Below are positions 1 to 12,216 of a DNA stretch of 64,000 bases, piece after piece. The notes beneath the pieces were generated by a model. That model saw only the letters and a program-made list of their open reading frames with translations, had not been told where the DNA came from and did no database searches. Position 1 is the stretch's first letter. Every line of letters begins with the position of its first letter. The position numbers and the translations under genes are program-made. The stretch comes from Sitta carolinensis (Eukaryota > Chordata > Aves > Passeriformes > Sittidae): NCBI GenBank assembly GCA_032173965.1, contig CM063288.1:19751501-19815500 (forward strand), given 5' to 3'.

Positions 1-3000
1 ATAAATGTTCTTGCTTAGCAGGCTAATCTACAGTTCGTGACTAAGGACCTTAATCTATGCTACTTTGTTCATCTTCTTGTTTAGACAGAGCTGTCATTCT
101 TAAATATCATTAAATCCCTTTAGAACCCCATCAAAGTATCTGTAACCTGCATGTTCCACCATCATCATCTTTTCCATTTCCTTCCCAAATGAAAATTATG
201 TTAAGTAATACAGATCTGATACTTTGCCTGGAAAACACTTACTGTATTGGGTTTTTTTTCCTCTAGCTCACTGTACTATAGCTCAATGACTGCTAAACAT
301 CACAATATGAGTTAGCTACACGTACATGATCAGTGCCATTATACTGAGTTATATAGAAGAAAGTATTGTTTCCACATAGTGACTTTATTACACATCAGCT
401 GGGGCTGTGACCATAACTGTGTGTCAGTGAGTATCCCTTCCTCCTTGGTTTCCATTGGAGCTCTGTATGTTAAGGGTAAAAGGTTCCTGACACCAACACC
501 AGTTTACACTCTTGAACTGAGTTCATGGTGATTTTTTTCCTTTTATCTTTCTCTTTTTAGCTATTTGATATCATGTTCAGGCATTGGTCAGTTTAGGTTC
601 TCAAAAAACATTCTTTTTAGTAAAATTGGTGACATACACATGAACCTTACAGAATCAAGATTGTATAATAGAGTCTGTACAGAGCTACACAGGCACACCA
701 ACCTGGATGTTTAAAAAATAATAGGCAAAGAATAATTATCAGAATTTTTCTTTTCTACAGGAAGTATGCGTGTGAAAGTCAGGTTCTAGAAACGGGTTTA
801 TTTCTGCTCTCTAATGTCTTGACTGATGAAGCAGAATCTGTTTACTAAATTTGTATCAATACTCATTGAGTAGTGGTACAAGGGCTTGAGAGGGTAGGAT
901 TTAAATTAGAAAGTTACATGAAATGTAGGAACCACAATATGAAGGTCAGTAGTGCTCCAAAGTTTACACTGGGAGGTTTACAAGCAGTGAGGATACATTC
1001 AACTCACATGTGCATCATAACATTTTCTCATCATCATCAAGACTTGGTTAAGGTAGTATATTAGAAATTACTCTTGAAGAAAATTAGCAAGTCCTTTGTC
1101 ACATATCTCTGTTAACCATGGTAAAGGAAGATGTTTAAGGGAGATGAAAAACTAAGGGTCATATGGTATCATTTCTCCAATCATGAAAGGCTGATGTGAA
1201 AACAAACTGTTCTCTGTTGAGAATCAAGAGAAAAATAATGGGCTTGCATTGCAGCATGAGAATATTAGGTTAGGAGTCAAGGAAAGCTTATTGATGGTAA
1301 GCTGAGTCAAACAACCTTGTGTTGCTTACTTTGGGGAGTTTTGACAGCTCCATCACTGTCAAATCGGGTTTAGCAAATGTATGGAGGAAAAAAAATTTAA
1401 AAAAAAAGAGAGAAAAGAAAAAAATAGGTGTAGCTGTTTTTTCTCTGAAAATAGGGGTGACTTAGATGATTTATCAAGATTTTTTTATGATTTGTAAATG
1501 CACGGTGACTTCTTGACTGTAACATATCTTTCCTGGTGGGTTTGGCATTGCGAGCCAGCTTTTATAGCATTGGAGTGCCACCAGCTGTCGCTGAATCAGT
1601 ATGGGGAGTAAGTATAGAAATCGATCTAGGGGAATTCTCCATGTGTCTGCTTTACTTGCAATGACATTTTTGCTGTGCCAGAAAAATGAGTGAGATTCAT
1701 TTCTAATGGTTTGCTACAGCTGGAGGCTCATTGAAATAGCATCCAATGTGGATTTACCTGCATGGGCACTGGTGAATTAGCACATAACCACAGAATCCCG
1801 TGTATCACTGAGAGGAGAGATTAGACGTGATTTCAGTCACATGAGCACAAATTCATTGAGAAACTGGTTTCACGTGAATTCTCCTGTTTCATATAAAAGC
1901 TCTTCTGTGTCTTTTGTCTCTGCTGTGGTTTCTTTCACTTAATCTGCAGCCTGAATCTCACTGAATTGAGGTTCACTCTGTCAGTCAATAACAAAGCCTT
2001 CCAAGAATTCTTTTGATTAAAAGGAAAAGAAAAATAATCACTATATCGATGTGTTTCTGTTCTTCATGGAGAGCTGATTGAAAGGATCACATCTCTACAT
2101 TTTATACCTATTTTTTTTCAGGATCTTCACAAGAATGCCATTGGGTCCTGGTGATTTATTCCTTACACCCTTCCCATACTTTCTCCTTGGGTGATTTCAG
2201 ATTCTGTCAAGATCTCTTTGCAATTTCATGTATAAGTCATCTTTTGAATGTGAATTTTCATTTCTTTCTGTAAGAAAAGCTGGTATAAAGACAATCTGGT
2301 TCCCTTTAATTGCTTCACTTTCCTATTTTTAGTTATAGCAAACATTAAGATTATTGCTTGTGATGGAAATAGGAAGTCTGCAATCCTTGTGGCATGCAGT
2401 AGAATACATGGGCCTGATTCTGATGTCATGTGAGCTTCTAATTACTTTACCGTTCATAAGTTTAAATAGTTCCTCAAGATTTTTAAAGGGGTAAATGGGA
2501 ATTTGAGCACAATTTTCCAGTTTTTCTGGTTTTTCCCTCCTTCCCATCCCTTTATAACTTTTCATCTACCCATGCTGGAAGGATTGAATTTATTCTGTAA
2601 AATATTACTTTTGCAAAATTAACCGTATTATTTCTAGTAGAATATCTAGTAGTGTTTCTAACATTTTCAAAAGCATTTAAATAATGAAAGTAAAAGTGCC
2701 ATTACTTATACTTGTAATGGCCAGAGTAACTCCAAAACTAGATATTTTTTCTCCAGCCTAAGATAATCTCCATTGCTAGATTTATGTTGCTATGGTTCAA
2801 CTGCTTTCAATGTTAAGGATAGTGAGTCTATACAGATGTGTAGACAGGCCTTAAGAATCAATGTTTCTCTCTTTTTCCAATGTTTCTTGCTAATGAAATG
2901 ATTTATAGACAGCCTGTATGTGAAGACTGAGGCATATTATATCTCAGTAGCTGAACATTCAGCAGAAAATTGTTGAGTTGCCTGACTGAAACCAGGCACA

Positions 3001-4909
3001 TGAACCCAGATCTGCAGTTGATAGCATGTTTTCAGAAGTGTTCCCTGCCAGTTTGAGGTTGTGGTGGATTGACTTTGGCTGGTTGCCAGGTGCCCAGCAA
3101 GCCCTTCTGCCATTCCCTATCTTATCAGGACAGGGGAAGAAAAATGCAATGAAAAGCTCATGAGTAACAGCTAGTGATCAAGTGCATACTTCTGGTAGCA
3201 ACAGTAATTCTGTGGAAGGATGAGCTCCCTTGAAGCAAATATAACCCAATTTAGGATTGTTTTAATCAGAAACAAGGCATCACTGGGATCCTGACATAGA
3301 GTTGGGGTTTAAGGGCTTCCAAATTCTGGAGGCTGATTTTTGCTAGCTTAAGCTGTACAGAAGGCAAGTTGCTGATTTTTACCTTTGTGCTTTAAACAAT
3401 TATATAAGGTTCTAGCCATGGCAGGGGTGCATATTTTTTTTTTTTAGTAGAAGACAGAGACTGTTTTCATGATGCATATTTAAATCCAGATCCAAACCAC
3501 CACAAAATCTGAATATTTAAATTTATATGATGATTCAGTCTGGTTTTGGCATTGTGGGCCATTTACAACATACTGATTTGACAGCAAATTTTGATTTTGA
3601 TATGCACCACAGTGATATTTGAGGATCATTCATCATTTTTACATTGTATTTTATTTATTTTCAGAAATATTGGGGGAAAAGCATGTGCATCTTTTCAACA
3701 AATGCTTGAGGAAATTTTGGGGAAAGTGGCAAGTTAATTAATCAGTCCCACTAAATAAATTATTATCTAAATAATATATATATACAAGATAAAAGTAATA
3801 AAGAGCTTTACAGATAATACAGTATATGCCCAAATGCACTGTCAAATACAGTCCTAGACATATGTTATTCTTTCCACTTTAAGAAGTGTCCACTACTAAA
3901 TGATAATGCATTTCTAAAATGGATCCCTTCATTTCCTCCAAGGAAAACACAAGTTTAAATTCAATCTACATTTTAGGGAGAATGTTTTTCTTCTCTGTTT
4001 TTGTGTAAAAGAATAAAGGGGAACTAAAATTCCCCTAATCTGACATTCAAGTCCAAGGTTCCCTTATGAAATTGCAGCATTACAGAAAAGATGAATGTTT
4101 ACCATGTTTATGAACATCATTCTGTTTTGACAATGAAAAAGCCTTTGTTTTAATCCCAGTTTGAGGACAATGAGCATACCAAATAATTTCTAGAAACCTC
4201 ATTTTTTTTAATCCACTAAATGAAACTGGTAGCATCTCTTTTTGGTATTGCATAGCTGAAGATTCTGAAAGTTCTGTCTTGGTGGACTTTACTGTTGAAG
4301 AAATCCATTGACTTCAAAGGCCTGACAACAAGGAACATGGCCTGCAGAAGGTTTTTATATTAATTTAATCAGCATTAATGAAGTAGGAGTAGGCCTTTAA
4401 TGTTTCTATGGTGATATAATATAATGGTAAAATAGTAACAGATATAGACAAAGAATCTAAGACATCTTCATGCGCTGTCCTTAATCCAAATGACTTTAGG
4501 AGAAGTTTCACTTCTTCCTCATCCATCAAATTTTGAGTGTCTAAGTTTGAATTCTCTGGAAACAGCTTTTCACAGCCCTAGGAAAAAATATTTCATGTAA
4601 AATCTTAGCAAATTATTTAATTTAATTTAATTCCTGTATACTCATTTTACACATCTATGCAGACTCAAATTTTTAATGACATTCATGGCTTATAACTTGT
4701 TGCTGTGTTTAACAGTACACACTTTCTTATAAGAGGAAATGGGACTGGTCTGGATTTTTTTCTGAATTGATCATATGTGCATATTTAGAAATTGGGAGAG
4801 GGGGAAAGGGAAAATCAACCAAAAAAAAGTGTGTATGCCAGTAAACCTTTTATAAGAGCGAAGGAATTACATTATTTAAACTAAATTTTTTCTTTTTCTT
4901 TGCTTTTAG
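1..4909. other. upstream intron or flank, no firm exon
   Basis: This stretch precedes the first supported exon. The acceptor AG at 4908-4909 shows that the gene continues upstream, so at least the part next to 4909 is intron. Open frames are short and overlap on both strands, as expected of noncoding AT-rich DNA. It holds an LTR-like remnant near 3060, a purine-rich tract at about 1385-1425, and an acceptor-like site at 2120-2121 that is discussed as a finding. I see nothing else that can be named. Confidence 0.6.
3060..3170 (+). mobile_element. degenerate ERVL-like LTR fragment
   Basis: The segment begins with TG and reads through a series of motifs that I recognise from a widespread avian endogenous retrovirus LTR: TGGATTGAC, GGCTGGTTGCCAGGTGCCC, then GACAGGGGA followed by an A-rich stretch and AAAGCTCATG. 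Similarity fades after about 3165, so this is a partial and old copy. No internal retroviral genes are visible beside it. The family assignment is from memory of the motif order and not from a search. The orientation follows that motif order. Confidence 0.5.
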
Positions 4910-4973
4910 GCAGCAAACCAGTAACCAGTCTTCTCCTGTGGTGCCTGATTTTCTTGACAAACAAACTAAAAAG
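4910..4973 (+). CDS. internal coding exon of unrecognised gene (first visible)
   Basis: The exon is flanked by a pyrimidine-rich acceptor (TTTTTCTTTGCTTTTAG, ending at 4909) and a GT donor at 4974, which reads GTACTA and is weaker than consensus. One base completes a codon from the exon before it. Then 21 full codons follow, starting QQTSNQSSPVVPDFLD and ending KQTKK. The exon ends on a codon boundary, and the next exon opens cleanly in the same frame. The peptide is polar and rich in Gln and Ser, with a charged end. I see no domain. The upstream exon that should leave two bases was not identified, so the gene runs off the left side of what I can support. The frame match with the four later exons is the main support. 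Confidence 0.68.
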
Positions 4974-5853
4974 GTACTACTAACTTTATATTCTAAAACA
5001 ACATCCCTTTATAACTTCAAATTCCTGAGTCCACAGTTCTGCAATGTGTTCATGGCTGCTTGGCATCGCCATCTGAACATGAAACCGTCAGTGATGTTTT
5101 GAAGTCTTTGAGACAAAAGCCTGCTTGCTAAGAACTTTAGTTCTGTAGAGAGACAGGGAGGTACAGTGAATAAGAGAATCAAAAGGCTGGAAATTTGCTG
5201 CTGAGAATAAATGCTAGCTGCTCCCTGAGGTGATTTGTCTGTGCACTTCACTTTCTACAGATGTTAGAGACTCTTTTTTAGTAAGGACCTGAGGTTCTTT
5301 GGTAGCACTTTGATATCCTGCTCGAATTCAATATGTGAAATGGAGGAGTCGCTCTGTGACTTGGAGCACAGCATAGTCTTTGAAGTCTGATCCAATTTTT
5401 GCTGCTTACCATTTGATGTTGAAAGGATGAAATGGAGAAAATGTACAGTTTTTGCCAGTAACTCTGCTGAGCATATGTAAGATTAAAAAAACAAAATCCC
5501 TTGGATGATGTACTTAGAAATGTTAAGCAGATTAATACCTTCCTATAGCTTTTTTCTAAAGATACAAATTAACTATGAGAGGAAATCAGCATACAGTGCA
5601 TGCTATAATTTAACTGCATGAGGGAAAGGGATAAATAAGTTAAATGGAAAAAAGTAAACAAATGTTTGTGACATGGGTGCTAAGTCAGTGTTGCTGAAAG
5701 CCACAGGAATCTTGTGTAACTTAAATTTAGCATTAGATGTTTCAGAGAGTTGGAAAATAACAAGTTGCTCTATGAGATCACAGCTGTAAGTTATCATAAG
5801 CAAGTGGAATCAATACATTTCTTATGTGCCTAAATCAGCATTCTTTATTCCAG
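4974..5853. other. intron, 880 bases
   Basis: This interval lies between two frame-compatible exons. It starts GTACTA and ends in a pyrimidine-rich tract with CAG. The open frames inside it are short and on the opposite strand, with no sign of being coding. I see no repeat of note. Confidence 0.65.
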
Positions 5854-5992
5854 AATAATTTGGATGAGATTTCTGCTTCTCCTTTTATTCTAAAACATTC
5901 ATTTGAAATGAATGATTCACAATCAAGTAGCCAATCCCAGACAGTTGCAGACCATCAGTTGTCAAGTCTCTTGACATCCCATAAAAAAGAAG
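5854..5992 (+). CDS. internal coding exon of unrecognised gene
   Basis: The acceptor is TTCTTTATTCCAG, ending at 5853, and the donor is a near-perfect AAG|GTAAGA with GT at 5993-5994. The exon opens on a codon boundary, matching the previous exon. It encodes 46 residues plus one base G. The peptide starts NNLDEISASPFILKHSFEMN, then has a Ser/Gln stretch (SQSSSQSQ), and ends in SHKKE. Such a composition suggests a disordered linker. The single leftover G joins in frame both to the exon at 46998 and to the short candidate exon at 6941. I recognise no family. The clean frame and both good splice sites make this one of the firmer exons in the window. Confidence 0.75.
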
Positions 5993-6062
5993 GTAAGAAA
6001 TAAACTACCAGAGATATTTTGTTTACTGCTTCTAAGCTACATGTTGCCATCATGTAATTACG

Positions 6063-6072
<10 letters not shown>

Positions 6073-6118
<46 letters not shown>
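6073..6118. repeat. (TA)n dinucleotide microsatellite
   Basis: About 23 uninterrupted TA units lie 80 bases after the donor at 5993. The length is likely to vary between individuals. It sits in the intron and has no evident coding effect. Confidence 0.95.
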
Positions 6119-6120
<2 letters not shown>

Positions 6121-6940
6121 TGAGATCATTAAAGAATCCCTTGAAAGGCAGGAAATATAACAGAAAAAGCTTTCTTCTACACATTTGCTCTCTGGAAATA
6201 TGAAAAAGCCCTTAAGTATCTGTATTACAGAGGCAAAAGTAAAATGATTTTTAAAATATACCTTCTATTAAAAGTGTAATTTCTAATGAAATTTTTAATG
6301 AAATCAAAACTACCTTCAAGAGCTTCAGCTTTCCTTTGCCTTCCAACCTCAGAAGTCAAAGACAGTAATGAAATCTCTCATGTTTGACACAATGAAAGAC
6401 GACTAGTTTGTTCACACACACAAAGATTCAGTCAGCATCACAGGAACATCTGCAATAATTCTACAATCTGTGTAGTGCATTTTTAAATTTTATTTTCTCT
6501 TATGTTATTTTTGCCATGTTCAGTAAGAGCCTAAAAACTTAAAGTAAAACATTTTGACATTTTTTGAGTTTTACCTGTTTTATCTTTATATATTTCAGGA
6601 AATCATTACCTATCAGAATAATTTTATCACGGGTTTTATAATCATCCTGTCTTTGCAAATCCATAAATACAGACTTTATTACTAGACTGTAGAATAACTT
6701 TCAAAATTTAAGACGAAGTAGGTTGATAATGTGATATCTGTAACCAGAGCCAAAATGTATATGATAATAAATTAATTTCCAGGTTAATATTGAAAATTAG
6801 TTGTTTATAATATTGCACTATTAATTGCCATTACTGTATGTTTATTTATTTAATGGGACACCTTTCATGTCATAAATCTACAAATATTTATCTGAATAAT
6901 TAAGCAATAATCTTGCAGTTTATGTGTTTAAATTTTACAG

Positions 6941-6969
6941 AGTTCAGTAAAACAATTTACGATGCAAAG
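6941..6969 (+). CDS. candidate 29-base micro-exon of the same gene
   Basis: This short segment lies between an AG acceptor (TTTAAATTTTACAG, ending at 6940) and a strong donor AAG|GTAAGA at 6970. The G left over from the exon at 5854-5992 plus these 29 bases gives ten codons reading EFSKTIYDAK, ending on a codon boundary. The continuation KKE-EFSKTIYDAK is plausible for this protein. However, direct joining to the exon at 46998 would shift the frame and hit TGA after nine codons. So it is either an alternative exon, or one or more unseen exons totalling one base more than a multiple of three lie beyond it, or it is a chance match. The short length makes chance a real possibility. Confidence 0.4.
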
Positions 6970-7269
6970 GTAAGAAGATAGGTATTTCTAGGGAGATTAT
7001 TCTGTTACGGGAAATAATGCAAATTCAATGTTTTTCTCTTAAACAGGCATAATGTGCTTTCCATGCTAAAAGAGAATAGTATCTAAACAGAGCACATTGA
7101 GAAATCCATTATTCCCTCTTCATGCATTTCAGTCCATATGGGTTTTGAATCCATAGTGTGGAATTGCAGGGGAAGTTTGCATTACTATCTTAAATTATGG
7201 CATGTTAAACAATAAACCTGTCAAACAGAAATATCTTCATTGCAGCAAATCCTCTTGGGAGAAGCAGTC

Positions 7270-7400
7270 AGGGCCCAAATCCATCAACTTTACTCGCACT
7301 CCATATTGTATGTTACCCTGCAACTGGTCTCCTTGAAATCAAAGACCTTGTGTCTGGGGTAAAACAATTAGTGTAAAACTGGCAAAATTACACCCTTAGC
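7270..7400. repeat. degenerate old interspersed repeat
   Basis: The stretch opens with GGGCCCAAATCC and later carries TTGAAATCAAAG. This resembles the end motif and the central CATTGACTTCAATG core of old palindromic repeats common in birds, turtles and crocodiles. The copy is heavily mutated and the limits are approximate. The assignment is from memory of the motif pattern. Confidence 0.35.
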
Positions 7401-10400
7401 AAACGTGATTCAGAGCCATTACCCAGTAATTTAGAGCATCTTCAAAAATGCGAAATGGTAGAAGAATAAAATTTGATGAGGAGATAAATGCAACATTGAT
7501 CTGAACTATTGAAGATACATCTATGTTTGAGTATGCAAATGCAGAGAAGTAAGGAGTTTCCTAGTTAAGCATGAAAATATTCAGATAAATGATCATCATA
7601 TAAATCAAACTTTAATGAGTAACTCTTAAGGAAGTAAACCTGGTGAAGAATAATAACTTCTTTGGGTGCTTTTAAAAGCACAGCATTCAGAGATGCAGAT
7701 GCTTTCACCTGGTTCTCAGTCTGTATTCAGCCTTAATGTAGGAAGTACGCTTTTAAGCAGATAGTATTCTTACACCTACTGTGAAAACCAAGTGAAATAG
7801 GAAATCTCTCTTTGGAATCAGAAAGCATGTATAAAAATATGTGTGCTTTACAATGTAGGGTGATATTACATAAGCTGTTATTCACACTAAAAAAGCTGAC
7901 CACTAGGTGGTCCAAACAATGCAAGTACTTATTTTTCATGGTGCAACATTATTCTGCAATGTTAGAGACTGATTTTTAATTCTCTGTGAGTTACAATACA
8001 GACAGCACTAGTCTGTCAGCTTGGTGGTGCTTGAACCTGAAATGCAGTGGCCAGTGGGAAGGGAATGTGACAGGTTTCTACACTCGTCCATGACCCAGTT
8101 ATGAAACAGGGTTGGTCTTTGCTTGAGGAGGAAGTCTGTATGCAGTCTTAAGCACAAAAGGAAGGACAGGCTGCTTATTTGTCTTGAGGCCTTAGTAGGT
8201 GAGGCTCTAGTTCAGTCAAGAGGGCACAGAACACAAAAGAACAAAATGGTTGATATGAGTTTGCATGTTTCTGTATTAATCGAGCAGTCTCTTCTCTCAT
8301 ATCTTGTTATCTGGCTGTCTAATAGCACAGGCTGCCTGTTCTTAATAACAGATTGGCAAAGGAAGAATAGAGAAGGAAATTTCCACAAAAATCGTGCAGA
8401 GACTATACTCTGTAATTAATACAGAAACAAAAGCCTCTTTTTCACATCAAAAGCCTTCTCACTGGGTCATAGAAAGACTGAGCAGTACGGCCAAACTGCA
8501 AGCACAGCAAGTGCACGCATGTGCTATGGTTGTATAGAGTCACAGGGGCTGATTTTACTCTGCACAGACATTCCCCTGTGCTCTGCCAGAGCACTGGAGC
8601 AAGACCAGTAACAATGCCGAGAATTCCCTCCAGTGTCTCTGCTGTGACACAGTGCCTGGGCAGAAAGTCCAGTCATTATTAGAAATTAAGCCAGAAGTTA
8701 ATTATTCTAGTCACAATAAAGTAGTACTGAGGGAATCAAAATAATGTACTCTTCAGAGGCCAAGTAGTGGTATTCCCATAGATGAGATAGATAGTGAGAA
8801 TGTTTGAAATTATTAATGAAAAGTGAGTGCTTCGTAGGGAATTGACCAATGTAACTTTGCTTCAAAGGTAAATGTGACAGATTTTTCTGAGATGCAAAAG
8901 AAATACATTTGCAAAAGGAAAGCTAATAGTATCTGCATTGACCAAATGATGACATAATTTTTTATGCTTAGCACAGACATTTTGAACAAGTGATAAAATA
9001 TGCAAAGTGACTCTGACCGTGGACGTTTTCTTGTGGGAGAACAATGTGACTTGTGGATATTTTCAGTTTATGCCTTGCACAACACACTGCAATGCTGAAA
9101 CTTTGTGAAAGGTAGAGAAATTTGCCAGGATTCCGCAAGAACTGGAAGTATAGTCTTCAGTGTTGTCTATAGCCACAGTCTGGGGCATTGATTAGTCCAT
9201 TTCACTATAGCCTTTGATTTTGGATTCTTTAATCTTTTACATTTTCAAAACTAGTGGAAATTAGCACTTGGCATGTTTCAAGATGGAGTCCCATTAGTCA
9301 GTGACCCATTTTTAATGTTTTTTCTTGCAATATGTATTTTTTTTCTGTTGATAATTTTTTCTCTTCCTTTCCAGTAACCAATCATAAAATGGGATTTGGT
9401 GAATGTGGCTGTGCTGGGTTTGGAGAAACATATGAAATCACTGGGTTTTGTACTGATGGAGAATAAGCTGATAATTAAATATGTCAAGTTACTGCTTGAT
9501 GGGGAGGAAGGCTGCTGGCCACCTTAGAAAGTACTGTGGACAAGTTTTAGTAGAGGCTTTGTGGGTGTGGGAGACATTATTCCCAAAATGTTACTCTGTA
9601 GTTGTCATCACACAGATGATATTTACAAGTTCATCACTCTAAACAGGAAATTTAAAATAATGATGACTTCATTAAAAGTTAGGACTTCAGTTTTAAAGAA
9701 GTGATCCAACTTTAATGCTAGGAAGCAGGATCATGTTAAAATACTCAAGCCAAAAAGAACAGTGGCTTGGGTGTTTGGTCTTTGCTTCAGAGTACAGTTT
9801 TCTTTGTGACAGACTTTGTTAATGAAAATACTTTAAACTGCTTCAATCTAAAGTACAGTCTTGATTCAGTGTCTTGTGCTTGCAAATGAAAGGTGCTTAA
9901 ATATAGAGAAGTATGTTACACTACATGGTAGTTTAACGTCATAGTAGAGTTTTTACTCTGATCTCATTTCATTCCTATTTTTGCATTTTTTGGAAAAAGT
10001 TAACAGCTATGGCAAAGCAATAATCAGTAGCAACTTGGAAATGGAGGTACTTTTTATCCTTGGATTCACAGAAATTCAATATCCCATCATGACTGTAACA
10101 GGTATAATAGTAAAGAACAGACAGTATCTCACACAAAATGTAGTATCGAGATCTGGATGCTTTGTAACCAAAGATGCCATTTCAGTTAGTGAAAGTAGAG
10201 AGAGATCAATCCCATCCATTCATCTGTTAGTGTAGCTCAGCTTCCTGTTTGGTTTCCTTGTAACAAACCTTCCTTTCTAAGTAAAAACAAATCCATTCTA
10301 CATGGTGTCGTATGAAATCCTGCATGGACTTTTGACTAGTTGTCACTGGCGGATGGGATAATACACACGAATGCCATTCATTTCAGAAACCTATCATTCA

Positions 10401-11177
10401 GGAATTTAAAGGAAATAATTTGTAATCTATTTAGAATTACTTTGGGTTGTTTAAACAGGGTTTTGTTTCATCATTTTGAAGCTCTCCACCAAGATTAATC
10501 TTACACTGAGGGGGTATAAATTGTGAAAAACTAGACTGTACTCAGTAAAATCATAACAGTGAACAGAATTGGGTCTCTTGGTTATAAAAAATTGACATGA
10601 AAAGTTTTCTACGTATCTGGGGTTTAGGGGAGTTTGGGGCAGGATATTTGGGTTTGTTTTAGGTGATTTTTTTGAGTTGGTCACTCTTTTGCAAATAAAA
10701 TAGCATGATCACAGGACAGTTTGACTGTTACAAGAAACTCTAAAAAGGCCTAGATTATGTTACATACTATGATCTAATTGTGCTGAGCATGCTTTAGCTC
10801 AGTGTGAGGCCTCCATAGAATTCTCCTATAACATACCACACTTTAACAGACAAATTACTATTAGCCATGTGGAGTTGCTGATGTGGCATGTTGTATAATG
10901 AATTTCCAATGAAAAGATCCTGCTAGTGTTCGGTGGCTTTTAAACCAAAATTTGACTGGGCGTATGTAGGAGAAAAAACATCTTCTTTTTATTTTTTCCT
11001 ACTGATCTCATCACACCTGGGATAAATGTTTTGGGCTTAGTAAATAGAAATCATGTTTCCAGATCATTCATTTTATCTTGCGAATGTTTAAGTAAAAATA
11101 CTCATAAAAAATACTATTTAGGATGTCTCTTGAGAAAATAAGCTGGTAATAAAGCTATGTCTCAAAACAATCATTAT

Positions 11178-12216
11178 TGTTAAGACCTGCCTGGATGGCT
11201 GGGCTCAGAGTGGTGGAGAATGGTGCTGCATCCACTTTGTGTCCGGTCACTAGTGGTGACTCCCAGAGATAAGTTGGGTCCAGTCCTGTTTAATCTCTTT
11301 ATTTGCGATCTAGAAGAGGGGATGGAGTCTACCATGAGCAAATTTGCAGACAGCACCAAGTTTGGTCAGAGTGTCAATGTGCTGGAGGGTAGAAAAGCCC
11401 TGCAGAGGGACCTGGGCAGGCTGGGCCAATGGGCCAGACCACAGCATGAGGTTCAACGTGACCAAGGGCTGGGTCCTGCTTGTTGGCCACAACAGCCCCA
11501 TGCACTGCTGCAGGCTGGGGGCAGAAGGGCTGGGAATTGGCCCGTGGGAAAGGACCTGGGGGTGCTGGTCAACAGCAGCTGAGCACGAGCCAGCTGTGCC
11601 CAGGTGGCCAAGAAAGCCAGTGGCATCCTGGCCTGTATCAGGAACAGTGTGGCCAGCAGGGCCAGGGCAGCGATTGTCCCCCTGTACTTGGCTCTGGGGA
11701 GGTCACACCTCGATTGCTGTGTCAGTCCTGGGCCCCTCAGTTCAGGAGGGACATTGAGGGGCCAGAACAGGTCCAGAGAAGGGCAGTAAAGCTGGTGAAG
11801 GGTGTGGAGCACAAGTCCTGTGAGGAGCAGCTGAGGCAGCTGGGGGTGTTTAGCCTGGAGGAGACTCAGGGGGACCTCACTGCTCTGTCCAACTCCCTGG
11901 AAGGAGGGTGTAGCCAGGTGGGGGGGCAGCCTCTTCTCCCAGGTAACCAGCGACAGGATGAGAGGTCATAGTTTTGAGCTATGCCAGTGAAGGTTTGTGT
12001 TGGACATAAGAAGAACTTCTTTACAGAAAGGGTGATTAAACATTGGGATGGGCTGCCCAGGGAGGTGATGGAGTCACTGTGCCTGGAGGTGTTTAAGGGA
12101 AAGACTGGATGTGGGACTCAGAGCTGTAGTCTAGTTGACAAGGTGATGTTCAGTCATTGGTTGGACTCAATGACCTCAGAGGTCTTTTCCAACATAATCG
12201 ATTCTGTGATTCTGTT
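11178..12216 (+). mobile_element. CR1 LINE fragment, 5'-truncated, about 1.0 kb
   Basis: This is the largest CR1 copy here. Translation near 11278-11400 gives pieces of the CR1 reverse transcriptase: [19 protein letters not shown], then FADS where active copies have FADD at the catalytic site, then TKFGQSVN and later [12 protein letters not shown]. The downstream part matches the CR1 end of ORF2 and the 3' UTR, including the segment after CAGGATGAGAGGTCATAG and the motif AAGAACTTCTTTACAG. The element ends in the CR1 tail repeats ATTCTGTG-ATTCTGT at about 12201-12216. Frame shifts and the lost catalytic Asp show that it is dead. CR1 copies are usually 5'-truncated, as this one is. The local GC content is well above that of the flanks, as expected for CR1. 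Confidence 0.93.

Noticed and set aside
561..596. Segment after a very strong pyrimidine tract and TAG, frame-compatible with 4910
   Set aside because: The donor would be GTTCTC, far from consensus, so the frame match is probably luck.
1789..1835. ACAGAATCCCGTGTATCACTG, reminiscent of a reversed CR1 tail
   Set aside because: The following bases do not match the CR1 3' end beyond a few words, too little to call an element.
9981..10235. Open frame containing GAG|GTACTT, which looks like an exon end
   Set aside because: Every acceptor choice giving the needed frame runs into a stop, and the donor is weak.
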